Origin: Bacillota bacterium
Lineage (GTDB): Bacteria > Bacillota > Clostridia > Lachnospirales > Lachnospiraceae
DNA: 55,182 nt
Assembly (NCBI GenBank): GCA_023423045.1
Contig: JAFAGA010000050.1
Span: 1-55,182 of the forward strand
Direction of reading: 5' to 3'
Under the pieces are notes generated by a model. That model was not told where the DNA came from. It made no database searches and saw nothing but the letters and a program-made list of their open reading frames with translations. Within the stretch, counting starts at the first letter, position 1. The number at the start of each line of letters is the position of its first letter. Shown in pieces: positions 7,363 through 14,694 of the stretch. Both the position numbers and the translations under genes were made by a program.

Positions 7363-7552
7363 TTAAATTCTTTCTAACCCAAATAATGCCTGACCCTCGT
7401 ACTCCCGCCTGTACAAGAAATACATTTCATACCACTCTGCTGTCTTCATTTAATCCAATTGAATATCCAAAGCGTAATATCTCTTCTACTGATATCATGC
7501 TTATTAGCTTGCTGTTTTCTTCACATTGTTTAATAATTTGATTATAATCCAT
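7363..7552 (-). pseudogene. remnant of a SAM-dependent methyltransferase gene
   Basis: An ATG at 7552 with GTGGAGG upstream opens a frame of 41 codons (MDYNQIIKQC...ILRFGYSIGLNEDSRVV) ending at 7427. This looks like the N-terminus of a class I methyltransferase up to the start of motif I. Immediately downstream, in another frame, YFLYRREYEGQALFGLERI and a stop at 7363 look like the C-terminus of the same family. The SAM-binding and catalytic middle is gone, so this reads as a large internal deletion. Assignment rests on resemblance only. Confidence 0.45.
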
Positions 7553-7691
7553 TTCAATCCTCCACTTATTGTGTATACGATCGCAAAAAAACCACAGATA
7601 TATTTGCCCAATAATTCTGGCATACTACTTCTATGTTTCTACAAAGAGGATGGAATCATTATCTATAAAAATCCGATTAAACTATACCTGA

Positions 7692-7719
7692 TAAAAAGCA
7701 CGGCCTAAACAGCCATGCT
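7692..7719 (-). terminator. intrinsic terminator
   Basis: Stem 7719-7712 with 7704-7697 (AGCATGGC/GCCGTGCT, one G-T pair) is followed on the minus strand by a T run. A doubtful 60-codon frame (7887-7705, GTG start behind GCGAGG) ends inside the stem, and I cannot assign it a function. The 7553-8346 stretch otherwise holds a ppdK-tail duplication (8083-8240) and no credible intact gene. Confidence 0.5.
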
Positions 7720-8082
7720 CTCAAATAGTCTATTATTCGTTCCAGACTTATATTGAAGTGTATGTAGCATCAGTAAGGCAGATATACCGGCATCAACCGA
7801 CATATGGGCGCACTTATAGCGTAATCGTATAAGTAACGCCACAACTATTTTGTTGCAATCTCCAATACCAACACACTTAACATACACTTACCTCGCTTTC
7901 ACTATGATAAATCTATTTTATCCATTCATTTCATAGTTGTCAATTAGTTCTAAAATGCAATTTGGAAACCATCCATAAGTTGAAGAACCTTATAGATTAT
8001 TTCATCGCTTTTATCTAATGCTCATTCACAAGCACTTCTGAGGAAGCTTTAACCCTCTAGCTTCAACTATGATATTCCATTT

Positions 8083-8240
8083 ACAAATTGAATTATTAAA
8101 AACACCCTACCATTCTCAAATGATAGGGTGCTTCATTATTTTCCGCTATTATTCAATACTGCCTAACCTAAAGTTTGACTATTGAAAAATGTTGAAATTT
8201 CAATTATTTCTAGTTGTTCAATACTGCCTGTGCTGCCCTC
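8083..8240. repeat. diverged duplicate of the ppdK 3' end and terminator
   Basis: The segment aligns base for base with 9243-9400, at roughly three quarters identity by eye. It includes the terminator hairpin (CACCCTA/TAGGGTG, 8103-8130) and, on the minus strand, codons for the last residues of PPDK (AAQAVLNN) followed by TAG at 8212-8210. Only this tail is retained. The toxin-antitoxin-like locus and the VOC gene lie between the two copies. Confidence 0.75.
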
Positions 8241-8346
8241 AATGAAAGTACCGCTAAGAATTATGTTAGAAACAGGAGCTTACGCTTTATATTACAAATC
8301 GTATAGGATTTCCGCCAATCAAATAATCATTTACCTTTTTTCGAAC

Positions 8347-8375
8347 TTGTGTTCTCCATGTTTATGTAGTATAAT
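8347..8375 (+). promoter_or_regulatory. promoter of the toxin mRNA
   Basis: -35 TTGTGT (8347-8352) and -10 TATAAT (8370-8375) have 17-bp spacing. The predicted start is near 8382, about 90 bases upstream of the toxin start codon. Confidence 0.55.
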
Positions 8376-8470
8376 TTACCTAAGCAGTTTTACTAAGCAA
8401 TTTTCATGACTGCTGGCAATCGTGTATAGGGTGGTTGGCCTTCATTCTACATAGAATGGAGGTGATGCTT

Positions 8471-8560
8471 ATGAACAATAAGTTTGATTTTAAAGACTTA
8501 ATGTAATTTGGTATGTTCATTATTGCATTACTGACATTGATTTATCTAATATGTCACTAA
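8471..8560 (+). pseudogene. small holin-like type I toxin gene with an in-frame stop
   Basis: ATG at 8471 follows GGAGG (8458-8462). The frame reads MNNKFDFKDLM, then TAA at 8504-8506, then FGMFIIALLTLIYLICH and TAA at 8558-8560. The two halves together match the shape of the small holin-like toxins of Firmicutes (short polar start, LMxFGMFIIALLTLI membrane helix, polar end), where the stop position is normally a sense codon. A single CAA-to-TAA change would explain it. A downstream ATG (8513) could make a 15-residue hydrophobic stub. Promoter, ribosome site, antisense RNA and shared terminator are all intact, so the locus has decayed at the toxin only, or depends on readthrough. Confidence 0.7.
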
Positions 8561-8563
8561 CAT

Positions 8564-8606
8564 AAAAAAACCTTCCCTGTACTTTGGCGAGTCAGGAAGG
8601 TTTTTT
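8564..8606. terminator. bidirectional terminator shared by toxin mRNA and antisense RNA
   Basis: AAAAAACCTTCC (ending 8576) pairs with GGAAGGTTTTTT (8595-8606). A-rich and T-rich flanks make it functional in both directions, as in known convergent type I toxin-antitoxin loci. Confidence 0.8.
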
Positions 8607-8647
8607 CTTTTCCACTGGTCAACCACCCTGTGGCGATTGCCTTTTCT
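8564..8647 (-). ncRNA. predicted antisense RNA antitoxin
   Basis: A minus-strand promoter at 8681-8654 should start an RNA near 8647, which would end at the bidirectional terminator and be about 80 nt long. It overlaps the 3' end of the toxin transcript. Its 5' part carries the GGCAATCG/GGGTGGTTG repeat also present in the toxin mRNA. The architecture matches Fst/TxpA-type loci. The RNA itself is predicted, not observed. Confidence 0.6.
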
Positions 8648-8653
8648 AACTAT

Positions 8654-8681
8654 ATTATAGCAGATTATCTTAGAATAGCAA
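8654..8681 (-). promoter_or_regulatory. promoter of the antisense RNA
   Basis: -35 TTGCTA (8681-8676) and -10 TATAAT (8659-8654) are 16 bp apart on the minus strand. Confidence 0.6.
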
Positions 8682-8710
8682 GGGCTAATCGTTACTTGTT
8701 TGTGTTTGAC

Positions 8711-9100
8711 TCATTCGTGGGTACATAAGCAAAACGGATGACCTGCCGGGTCAAGGAGAGTAGTCCACTGAGGACCCCACTCAGGCTGCCAGTATTGAGT
8801 AAGCGGTTTAGTCGCTCCTAATGACAACGCAAATTGCACAGCACTATCCATATCCTTTACTGTAAAATCCAGATGTACCATTTTCATTTGTTCTTTTCTT
8901 GAATCCGGCCACACAGGTGGGGTATAATCTTCATCAAATTGGCAAGAAATACTGATTGCCTCACCCGGAATAGAGATTGATACAAAATATTCTATTTCAT
9001 ATACAATCTCTCCGCCTAACAGAGACATATAAAACTTTGCAAGCTCTGCTGGTTGCCTGCAGTCTAAAACCACACTTTGTAATTTTATGAACGGTATCAT
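8711..9100 (-). CDS. VOC/glyoxalase-like protein
   Basis: A 129-residue single-domain protein of the vicinal oxygen chelate superfamily. It has the paired beta-alpha-beta-beta-beta modules: IKLQSVVLDCRQPAELAKFYMSLLG at the start and MVHLDFTVKDMDSAVQFALSLGA in the second half, ending LLDPAGHPFCLC, a typical VOC C-terminus. Members include glyoxalases, dioxygenases and drug-binding resistance proteins. The ends suggest the Glyoxalase_6-like group, whose substrates are mostly unknown. The start at 9100 follows AGGAG. The gene lies between the two copies of the ppdK tail, next to the toxin-antitoxin-like locus, so it may have arrived with it. Confidence 0.8.
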   Translation of the reverse strand: MIPFIKLQSVVLDCRQPAELAKFYMSLLGGEIVYEIEYFVSISIPGEAISISCQFDEDYTPPVWPDSRKEQMKMVHLDFTVKDMDSAVQFALSLGATKPLTQYWQPEWGPQWTTLLDPAGHPFCLCTHE

Positions 9101-9242
9101 ATTAATTCTCCTTCTCTTATAAATGATAACATACTAATATTTAGGACTTCAACCCCAAACATTTTTATGAATAAAAAATACTCCTCCCAATGCGATAAAA
9201 TTTACTTTTTGTAGCCATTATAGCCTTATTACTAATTATTTA

Positions 9243-9400
9243 AATAGAATTGCAAAAGCACCCTACCATTTTTTAAATGATAGGGTGCCCTATAATTTCT
9301 TCGCTATTATTCAATACAGTCTAACGTAAATCAAACCATCGAAAAATGTTGAAATATCAATATTACTTATTATTCAATACTGCCTGTGCAGCTGCTAGTC
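9243..9400. repeat. ppdK 3' end and terminator, master copy of the duplication
   Basis: This counterpart of 8083-8240 includes the functional ppdK stop (9363-9365) and its terminator. The two copies are in direct orientation about 1.16 kb apart. Confidence 0.75.
9254..9288 (-). terminator. ppdK intrinsic terminator
   Basis: Stem 9288-9281 with 9265-9258 (GCACCCTA/TAGGGTGC), extended by ATCATT/AATGGT pairing, is followed by TTTT on the minus strand. Confidence 0.75.
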
Positions 9401-11984
9401 TTGCGATCGGCACACGGAAAGGTGAACAGGATACATAGTTCAAACCTATCTTATGGCAGAATTCAACGGTGGAAGGATCTCCGCCATGCTCGCCGCAGAT
9501 ACCAAGCTTGATGTCAGGTCTGGTTGCACGGCCCTTCTCAGAAGCCATCTTCACTAACTGGCCAACACCTTCCTGGTCCAGTCTTGCAAAAGGATCGGAC
9601 TCATAGATCTTGGTCTTGTAGTATGCATCCAGGAACTTGCCTGCATCGTCACGGGAGAAGCCAAAGGTCATCTGTGTTAAGTCATTGGTACCGAAGGAGA
9701 AGAAATCAGCTTCTTCTGCAATCTCATCTGCAAGCAGAGCAGCACGAGGAATCTCGATCATAGTACCTACATGGTACTCGATATCGGAATTCATCTCTTT
9801 CTTCACTGCTTCTGCAGTCTCAACAACGATGTCCTTAACAAACTTTAACTCTCTCTTCTCACCTACGAGAGGGATCATGATCTCAGGAACGATGTTAAAG
9901 CCTTTTTCCTTCTTAACTTCGATTGCTGCTTCCATAACTGCTCTGGTCTGCATTCTTGCAATCTCAGGATAGGTTACGGCAAGACGACAGCCTCTGTGAC
10001 CCATCATCGGGTTGAACTCATGCAGGGAATCGCAGGTAGCCTGAACCTCTTCTACACTCAGACCCATATCCTTTGCCAATGCTGCGATATCTTCCGCATG
10101 GGTGGGAACAAATTCATGCAACGGAGGATCCAGGAAACGGATTGTAACCGGTCTTCCTTCCATCACTTCGTAGATGCCCTTGAAATCGCCCTTTTGGAAA
10201 GGAATCAGCTCGTTCAGAGCAGCTTCTCTTGCTTCAACAGTCTTGCTGAGGATCATCTTTCTAATCTTATGAATTCTGTCGCCCTCGAAGAACATATGCT
10301 CTGTACGGCAGAGGCCGATGCCTTCCGCACCAAACTTAACAGCATTTGCTGCATCTGCAGGTGTGTCCGCATTGGTTCTTACCTTCAGGGTTCTGATTTC
10401 ATCAGCCCATTTCATAATTCTATCAAAGTTACCACTGATGGAAGCCTCTACGGTCGCAATATCACCAACGTAGATGTTACCTGTGGAACCGTCTAAGGAG
10501 ATATAATCTCCTTCTCTCACTGTCTGTCCGCCAAGGGAGAATACCTTTGCTTCTTCATCAATCACGATTTCGCCGCAACCGGATACACAAGCAGTTCCCA
10601 TACCACGGGCAACTACTGCTGCATGGGAAGTCATACCGCCGCGTACGGTCAAGATACCTTCAGCTGCATGCATACCCTCGATATCTTCCGGAGAAGTCTC
10701 AAGACGAACAAGAATTACTCTTTCGCCCTTATCATGATTGTTCTTTGCATCTTCTGCAGTAAAGTATACCTTACCTGCTGCTGCACCAGGGGATGCAGGA
10801 AGAGCGCTTCCAACCGGCTTCGCTGCCTTTAATGCTGCAGTATCAAAAGTCGGATGTAATAACTGATCCAGGGACTTAGCTTCAATTCTCTTGATCGCTT
10901 CTTCCTTGGTGATCTTGCCTTCATCTACCAGATCGCAGGCAATCTTAAGAGCTGCCGGAGCAGTTCTCTTACCATTACGTGTCTGTAAGAAGTAAAGCTT
11001 TCTATCTTCGATCGTAAACTCCATATCCTGCATATCTCTGTAGTGGTTCTCAAGTAAAGTGGCAATTCTCATGAACTCAGCATATGCGTCAGGCATATCT
11101 TCCTCTAATCTGGAAATCGGAAGGGGAGTTCTGATACCTGCAACTACGTCCTCGCCCTGAGCGTTGATCAGGTATTCACCATAGATCTTAGCTTCACCGG
11201 TTGAAGGATTACGGGTAAATGCAACACCAGTACCTGAGGTATCGCCCATATTACCGAATACCATGGACTGAATGTTAACAGCAGTACCCCAATCGCCAGG
11301 GATATCATTCATTCTTCTATAATAGATCGCACGGGGATTATCCCAGGAACGGAATACGGCGGTAACTGCTTCGATCAGCTGATCTGCCGGATTCTGAGGG
11401 AAATCAGAGCCCTTCTCTGCCTTGTATAAAGCCTTGAAGCCTTCAATTACTTCCTTTAAATCTTCTGCAGTAAGGTCAGTGTCATAATGAACACCCTTCT
11501 GCTCCTTGATTTCGTCCAGTACTCTTTCAAACTTGGACTTGCTTATCTCCATAACTACGTCAGAGAACATCTGAATGAATCTTCTGTAAGAATCATAAGC
11601 AAATCTCGGATTGCCTGATTTCTTAGCAAAACCTTCCACAGCAGTATCCGTCAGACCCAGATTAAGAATGGTGTCCATCATACCAGGCATGGAAGCTCTG
11701 GCACCGGAACGTACTGATACAAGCAAAGGATTATCAGTATCGCCAAATTTCTTACCCTGCTCTTCTTCAAGAATAGCTAAGGATGCGAAAATCTGGTCTT
11801 TAATCTCATCTCTGATTTTCTTGCCACTATTGTAGTAGTCTGTACAGGCTTCGGTTGTTACTATAAAACCTTGAGGAATCGGAAGACCTAAATTAGTCAT
11901 TTCAGCTAAGTTAGCGCCTTTACCACCAAGAAGGTTCTTCATATCCGCCTTACCTTCTTTGAACAAATAAACCCATTTTGCCAT
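9363..11984 (-). CDS. ppdK: pyruvate, phosphate dikinase
   Basis: Cytoplasmic glycolytic/gluconeogenic enzyme interconverting pyruvate + ATP + Pi and PEP + AMP + PPi; central in anaerobes with PPi-linked glycolysis. The 873-residue length is standard. Domains in order: N-terminal ATP-grasp (GGKGANLAEMTNLGLPIPQGF; VSVRSGARASMPGMMDT), swivelling phosphohistidine domain with TVRGGMTSHAAVVARGMG (catalytic His near residue 453), and C-terminal PEP-binding TIM barrel (FGTNDLTQMTFGFSRDD; LGICGEHGGDP with its catalytic Cys). The start at 11984 follows AGGAGGGC. The upstream leader holds an unusually large palindrome. The 3' end is duplicated, in decayed form, about 1.16 kb downstream. The window also carries pyruvate kinase, so both PEP-to-pyruvate routes are present. 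Confidence 0.97.
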   Translation of the reverse strand: MAKWVYLFKEGKADMKNLLGGKGANLAEMTNLGLPIPQGFIVTTEACTDYYNSGKKIRDEIKDQIFASLAILEEEQGKKFGDTDNPLLVSVRSGARASMPGMMDTILNLGLTDTAVEGFAKKSGNPRFAYDSYRRFIQMFSDVVMEISKSKFERVLDEIKEQKGVHYDTDLTAEDLKEVIEGFKALYKAEKGSDFPQNPADQLIEAVTAVFRSWDNPRAIYYRRMNDIPGDWGTAVNIQSMVFGNMGDTSGTGVAFTRNPSTGEAKIYGEYLINAQGEDVVAGIRTPLPISRLEEDMPDAYAEFMRIATLLENHYRDMQDMEFTIEDRKLYFLQTRNGKRTAPAALKIACDLVDEGKITKEEAIKRIEAKSLDQLLHPTFDTAALKAAKPVGSALPASPGAAAGKVYFTAEDAKNNHDKGERVILVRLETSPEDIEGMHAAEGILTVRGGMTSHAAVVARGMGTACVSGCGEIVIDEEAKVFSLGGQTVREGDYISLDGSTGNIYVGDIATVEASISGNFDRIMKWADEIRTLKVRTNADTPADAANAVKFGAEGIGLCRTEHMFFEGDRIHKIRKMILSKTVEAREAALNELIPFQKGDFKGIYEVMEGRPVTIRFLDPPLHEFVPTHAEDIAALAKDMGLSVEEVQATCDSLHEFNPMMGHRGCRLAVTYPEIARMQTRAVMEAAIEVKKEKGFNIVPEIMIPLVGEKRELKFVKDIVVETAEAVKKEMNSDIEYHVGTMIEIPRAALLADEIAEEADFFSFGTNDLTQMTFGFSRDDAGKFLDAYYKTKIYESDPFARLDQEGVGQLVKMASEKGRATRPDIKLGICGEHGGDPSTVEFCHKIGLNYVSCSPFRVPIARLAAAQAVLNNK

Positions 11985-12045
11985 TTTGTAAGTGCCCTCC
12001 TAAAATATAATATATTTACAATTTGTTACGGCGTTATCATGGACA

Positions 12046-12081
12046 ATGTCAAAAGCAAGATAAGAAAAATGCTTTTGACAT
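12046..12081 (-). repeat. 12-bp stem-loop in the ppdK leader
   Basis: ATGTCAAAAGCA (12046-12057) and TGCTTTTGACAT (12070-12081) form a perfect stem with a 12-base loop. It has no T run in either direction, so it is more likely an operator or leader structure than a terminator. Confidence 0.5.
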
Positions 12082-12102
12082 CATTACAGTCAATTGAGCG
12101 CC

Positions 12103-12238
12103 AAAAGTACTCCGCAAATAAAACGAGCCTTCGACCGGTTCCTGTACAGGGATCATCATGTAAGAGCCGTCAATAAAGCTCTTACATTTCACTCCCTGTG
12201 TAAGAACCCTTCGTTCGTTTTGTTTGCGTAATACTTTT
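12103..12238 (-). other. 136-bp interrupted palindrome in the ppdK leader
   Basis: Arms 12103-12126 and 12215-12238 match at 21 of 24 positions as inverted repeats. Inside them, GGTTCCTGTACAGGGA (12137-12152) pairs imperfectly with 12193-12208, and 12158-12167 pairs perfectly with 12178-12187. In RNA this makes one long, slightly interrupted hairpin upstream of ppdK. A TATAAT lies upstream of it on the minus strand (about 12271-12266), so the palindrome may be transcribed. It may be a small non-autonomous palindromic element or a regulatory leader. No protein-coding content is credible. Confidence 0.65.
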
Positions 12239-12331
12239 ATCACCCAATCAACACGCTTGTATCAAATTATAACTCGTTTTCAGCTTTTTTAATCATAAAA
12301 AGCCGGATAGAGCATGAGCATAAACACATTT

Positions 12332-12512
12332 CATGCTCTTATTGCTCCAATCGGATGATGCAAGCAAGCTTGCCATGCGAGATTTTCTCGCACTTCCCTC
12401 ATTCCGCTTTTGCATTATATCATGAACTTAAAACATGTTCATGATCTTATTGCTTCAATCGGGAGATGCAAGCAAGCTTGCCTCTCCCTCATTCCGCTTT
12501 GCATTATATCAT
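12332..12512. repeat. imperfect tandem repeat between glyS and ppdK
   Basis: Two copies, 12332-12423 and 12440-12512, share blocks beginning CATG(C/A)TCTTATTGCT, a central GATGCAAGCAAGCTTGCC and a closing CTCATTCCGCTTT with GCATTATATCAT. Copy 1 has an extra hairpin (GCGAGA-TTT-TCTCGC). Each copy contains the palindrome GCAAGCTTGC. This fills the stretch between glyS and the ppdK promoter region; I see no gene in it. Confidence 0.7.
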
Positions 12513-12542
12513 ACAACATCGGAATAAGGGAAGCCCTTTTTT

Positions 12543-13931
12543 CTAAAATTTAAATTTATTCTCAAAATATGACTTTAAATCCTCAATTTTGATTCTTTCC
12601 TGCGCCATTGTATCCCTGTCACGAACGGTAACCGCACCGTCTGTCTCGGATTCAAAATCATAGGTAATGCAGAAGGGTGTTCCGATCTCATCCTGTCTGC
12701 GATATCTCTTACCGATGTTACCCCTGTCGTCAAATTCACAGTTATAGGTCTTGCAAAGCTCCATATAAATCTTCTCCGCAGGCTCGGACAGCTTCTTGGA
12801 CAGAGGAAGCACGCCGATCTTCACCGGCGCAAGTACCGGGTGGAAACGAAGCACGGTCCGCATATCGCCCTCTGCAATCTCCTCTTCATCATAAGCGGCA
12901 CAGAGGAAAGCAAGTGTCACACGGTCAGCGCCCAGGGACGGCTCAACTACATAGGGGATATATCTTTGTCCCTTTTCATCATCAAAATAACTCATATCTT
13001 CCTTGGATACATTCTGATGCTGGGTTAAATCATAATCCGTACGATCAGCAATACCCCAGAGCTCACCCCAGCCAAAGGGGAATAAGAATTCAATATCTGT
13101 AGTTGCCTTACTGTAGAAGGAAAGCTCCGCGGCGTCATGATCCCTGACCCTCATCTCCTCTTCCTTCATTCCGAGGCTCTTCAGCCAGTCAATACAGAAT
13201 TGTCTCCAGTAAGTAAACCATTCCAGATCCGTATCCGGTTCACAGAAGAACTCCAGCTCCATCTGCTCGAACTCCCTGGTACGGAAGGTAAAGTTACCCG
13301 GAGTAATCTCATTACGGAAGGATTTGCCGATCTGTCCGATACCGAAGGGAATCTTCTTCCTTGAGGTTCTCTGTACATTCTTGAAGTTAACAAAAATACC
13401 CTGTGCCGTCTCAGGCCTTAAGTACACCACATTCTTCGCATCCTCGGTCACACCCTGGAAGGTCTTGAACATCAGGTTGAACTGACGAATATCGGTAAAA
13501 TTATGCTTGCCGCAGGTAGGGCAGCATATGTTATGTTCATCAACATACTTCTTCATTTCTTCATGGGACCAGGAATCTATGGAGCCCTCTACCGTAATTT
13601 TCTGCTCCATGTTATAGTCCTCAATAAGCTTATCCGCACGGAAACGCTCATGGCACTCCTTGCAATCCATCAAGGGATCGGAGAAGCCGCCTAAATGCCC
13701 GGAAGCAACCCAGGTCTGCGGATTCATAAGAATTGCACAATCCACACCTACATTATAGGGATTCTCCTGGATGAATTTTGCCCACCAGGCTTTTTTTACA
13801 TTATTCTTCAGCTCCACACCAAGATTGCCGTAATCCCAGGTATTGGCAAGGCCGCCGTAGATTTCGGAGCCCGGATATACAAAGCCCCTCGCTTTGGCAA
13901 GTGCTACAATCTTTTCCATCGTCTTTTCCAT
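12543..13931 (-). CDS. glyS: glycyl-tRNA synthetase (homodimeric type)
   Basis: Class II synthetase of the single-chain, alpha2 type, 462 residues, charging tRNA-Gly. Motifs: KARGFVYPGSEIYGGLANTWDYG at the N-terminus, LRPETAQGIFVNFKNV (motif 2 entry), RNEITPGNFTFRTREFEQMELEFF, the GADRVTLAFL motif 3 region, and a C-terminal anticodon-binding domain starting APVKIGVLPLSKK. Two CxxC-type pairs at about 87-90 and 134-137 suggest a zinc site. The start at 13931 follows AGAGG. It lies 47 bp after the lipoprotein gene on the same strand, so it may be read from the era-recO transcript. No T-box is seen directly upstream. Confidence 0.96.
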   Translation of the reverse strand: MEKTMEKIVALAKARGFVYPGSEIYGGLANTWDYGNLGVELKNNVKKAWWAKFIQENPYNVGVDCAILMNPQTWVASGHLGGFSDPLMDCKECHERFRADKLIEDYNMEQKITVEGSIDSWSHEEMKKYVDEHNICCPTCGKHNFTDIRQFNLMFKTFQGVTEDAKNVVYLRPETAQGIFVNFKNVQRTSRKKIPFGIGQIGKSFRNEITPGNFTFRTREFEQMELEFFCEPDTDLEWFTYWRQFCIDWLKSLGMKEEEMRVRDHDAAELSFYSKATTDIEFLFPFGWGELWGIADRTDYDLTQHQNVSKEDMSYFDDEKGQRYIPYVVEPSLGADRVTLAFLCAAYDEEEIAEGDMRTVLRFHPVLAPVKIGVLPLSKKLSEPAEKIYMELCKTYNCEFDDRGNIGKRYRRQDEIGTPFCITYDFESETDGAVTVRDRDTMAQERIKIEDLKSYFENKFKF

Positions 13932-13978
13932 ATCATTTATCCTCTCATTTTAATCATTTTAGTAAATACATCTGCCGA

Positions 13979-14578
13979 TCAGGGCTTGAATACAACAATC
14001 GTCATGCCTTCCTGCGCACCCTGCACCTTATTCTTATCCACATAGGTTGCGCCTTCAGAGTAGTACTTGATGGTTCCATCCACCATGACATCGTAAGGCT
14101 CGTTCAATACCAGTATTTTTAATTTATCATCCTGAAGAATCTCTTGAGTGCTGGCAAGGGATCCGTTCTTGGCAGTGACCAGAGTCGCCGGAAGATTCAA
14201 TGGCACCTCCGATATCCCACCGTTAAAATATGCTGCCGTAGCATCATTAAAGGCCGCATATTGATCCATACCGGAATAGGTAAGCAGCATAATCGCCCGG
14301 CCGCTATGAAGCCTCACTTCATCCACTGTAATCTTCTTATCGCCCGCCTTTTGATTATACGCATCTATTTCTTTCGTAATGAAACCTTCCAGTTCATTCA
14401 GATTATAATAGGTTTTATCAAAATCCTCCATCGTAGCTACCTGGAGCACACCGTTTGATTTCGCCAGCAGGGTATCTGCGGTAAGATTTTCGGTAGAAAT
14501 AAATACCTCTTCCTTTCTGCAACCCGCTGCTCCTAATAGAAATAACAGCAGGATTATGCAAAGAAACAATTTTTTCAT
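13979..14578 (-). CDS. small lipoprotein, unknown function
   Basis: A 199-residue predicted membrane-anchored lipoprotein with signal MKKLFLCIILLLFLLGAAGC (lipobox Cys20). The start at 14578 is set by GGAGGG upstream; an earlier in-frame ATG (14611) has no site. The mature part has a region around SNGVLQVATMEDFDKTYYNLNELEGFITKEI and a C-terminal beta-rich half with IKYYSEGATYVDKNKVQ. No catalytic motif is recognised. Its constant neighbours here (recO upstream, glyS downstream) suggest a conserved Lachnospiraceae cell-envelope protein, which is inferred from context only. Confidence 0.8.
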   Translation of the reverse strand: MKKLFLCIILLLFLLGAAGCRKEEVFISTENLTADTLLAKSNGVLQVATMEDFDKTYYNLNELEGFITKEIDAYNQKAGDKKITVDEVRLHSGRAIMLLTYSGMDQYAAFNDATAAYFNGGISEVPLNLPATLVTAKNGSLASTQEILQDDKLKILVLNEPYDVMVDGTIKYYSEGATYVDKNKVQGAQEGMTIVVFKP

Positions 14579-14694
14579 ATAGCATTCCCTCCATTTAAGT
14601 TTTGGGTTCATATCATTTTAACCTTAAAGCTTGATAATTTCAACAGGAATTTAAAAATTGCAAGCTGAACTGTCACTCGAAAGATAATTGAACC

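Larger units (their letters stand above)
8415..8641. repeat. long inverted repeat flanking the toxin-antitoxin-like locus
   Basis: 8415-8440 begins GGCAATCG and ends GGGTGGTTGGCC. The reverse complement of 8617-8641 begins GGCAATCG and ends GGGTGGTTGACC. The two convergent transcripts would therefore carry nearly the same 5' region, and the locus has near-dyad symmetry around the shared terminator. Confidence 0.75.

Noticed and set aside
7705..7887. 60-codon minus-strand frame ending in a terminator stem
   Set aside because: Weak site, GTG start, no recognisable similarity; kept only as a remark under the terminator.
8083..9400. Insertion sequence with transposase between the ppdK tail copies
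   Set aside because: No transposase, terminal repeats or short target duplication found; only the long diverged direct repeat is visible.
12049..12243. 64-codon frame in the ppdK leader
   Set aside because: It is wholly inside the large palindrome; coding potential is an artefact of the repeat.
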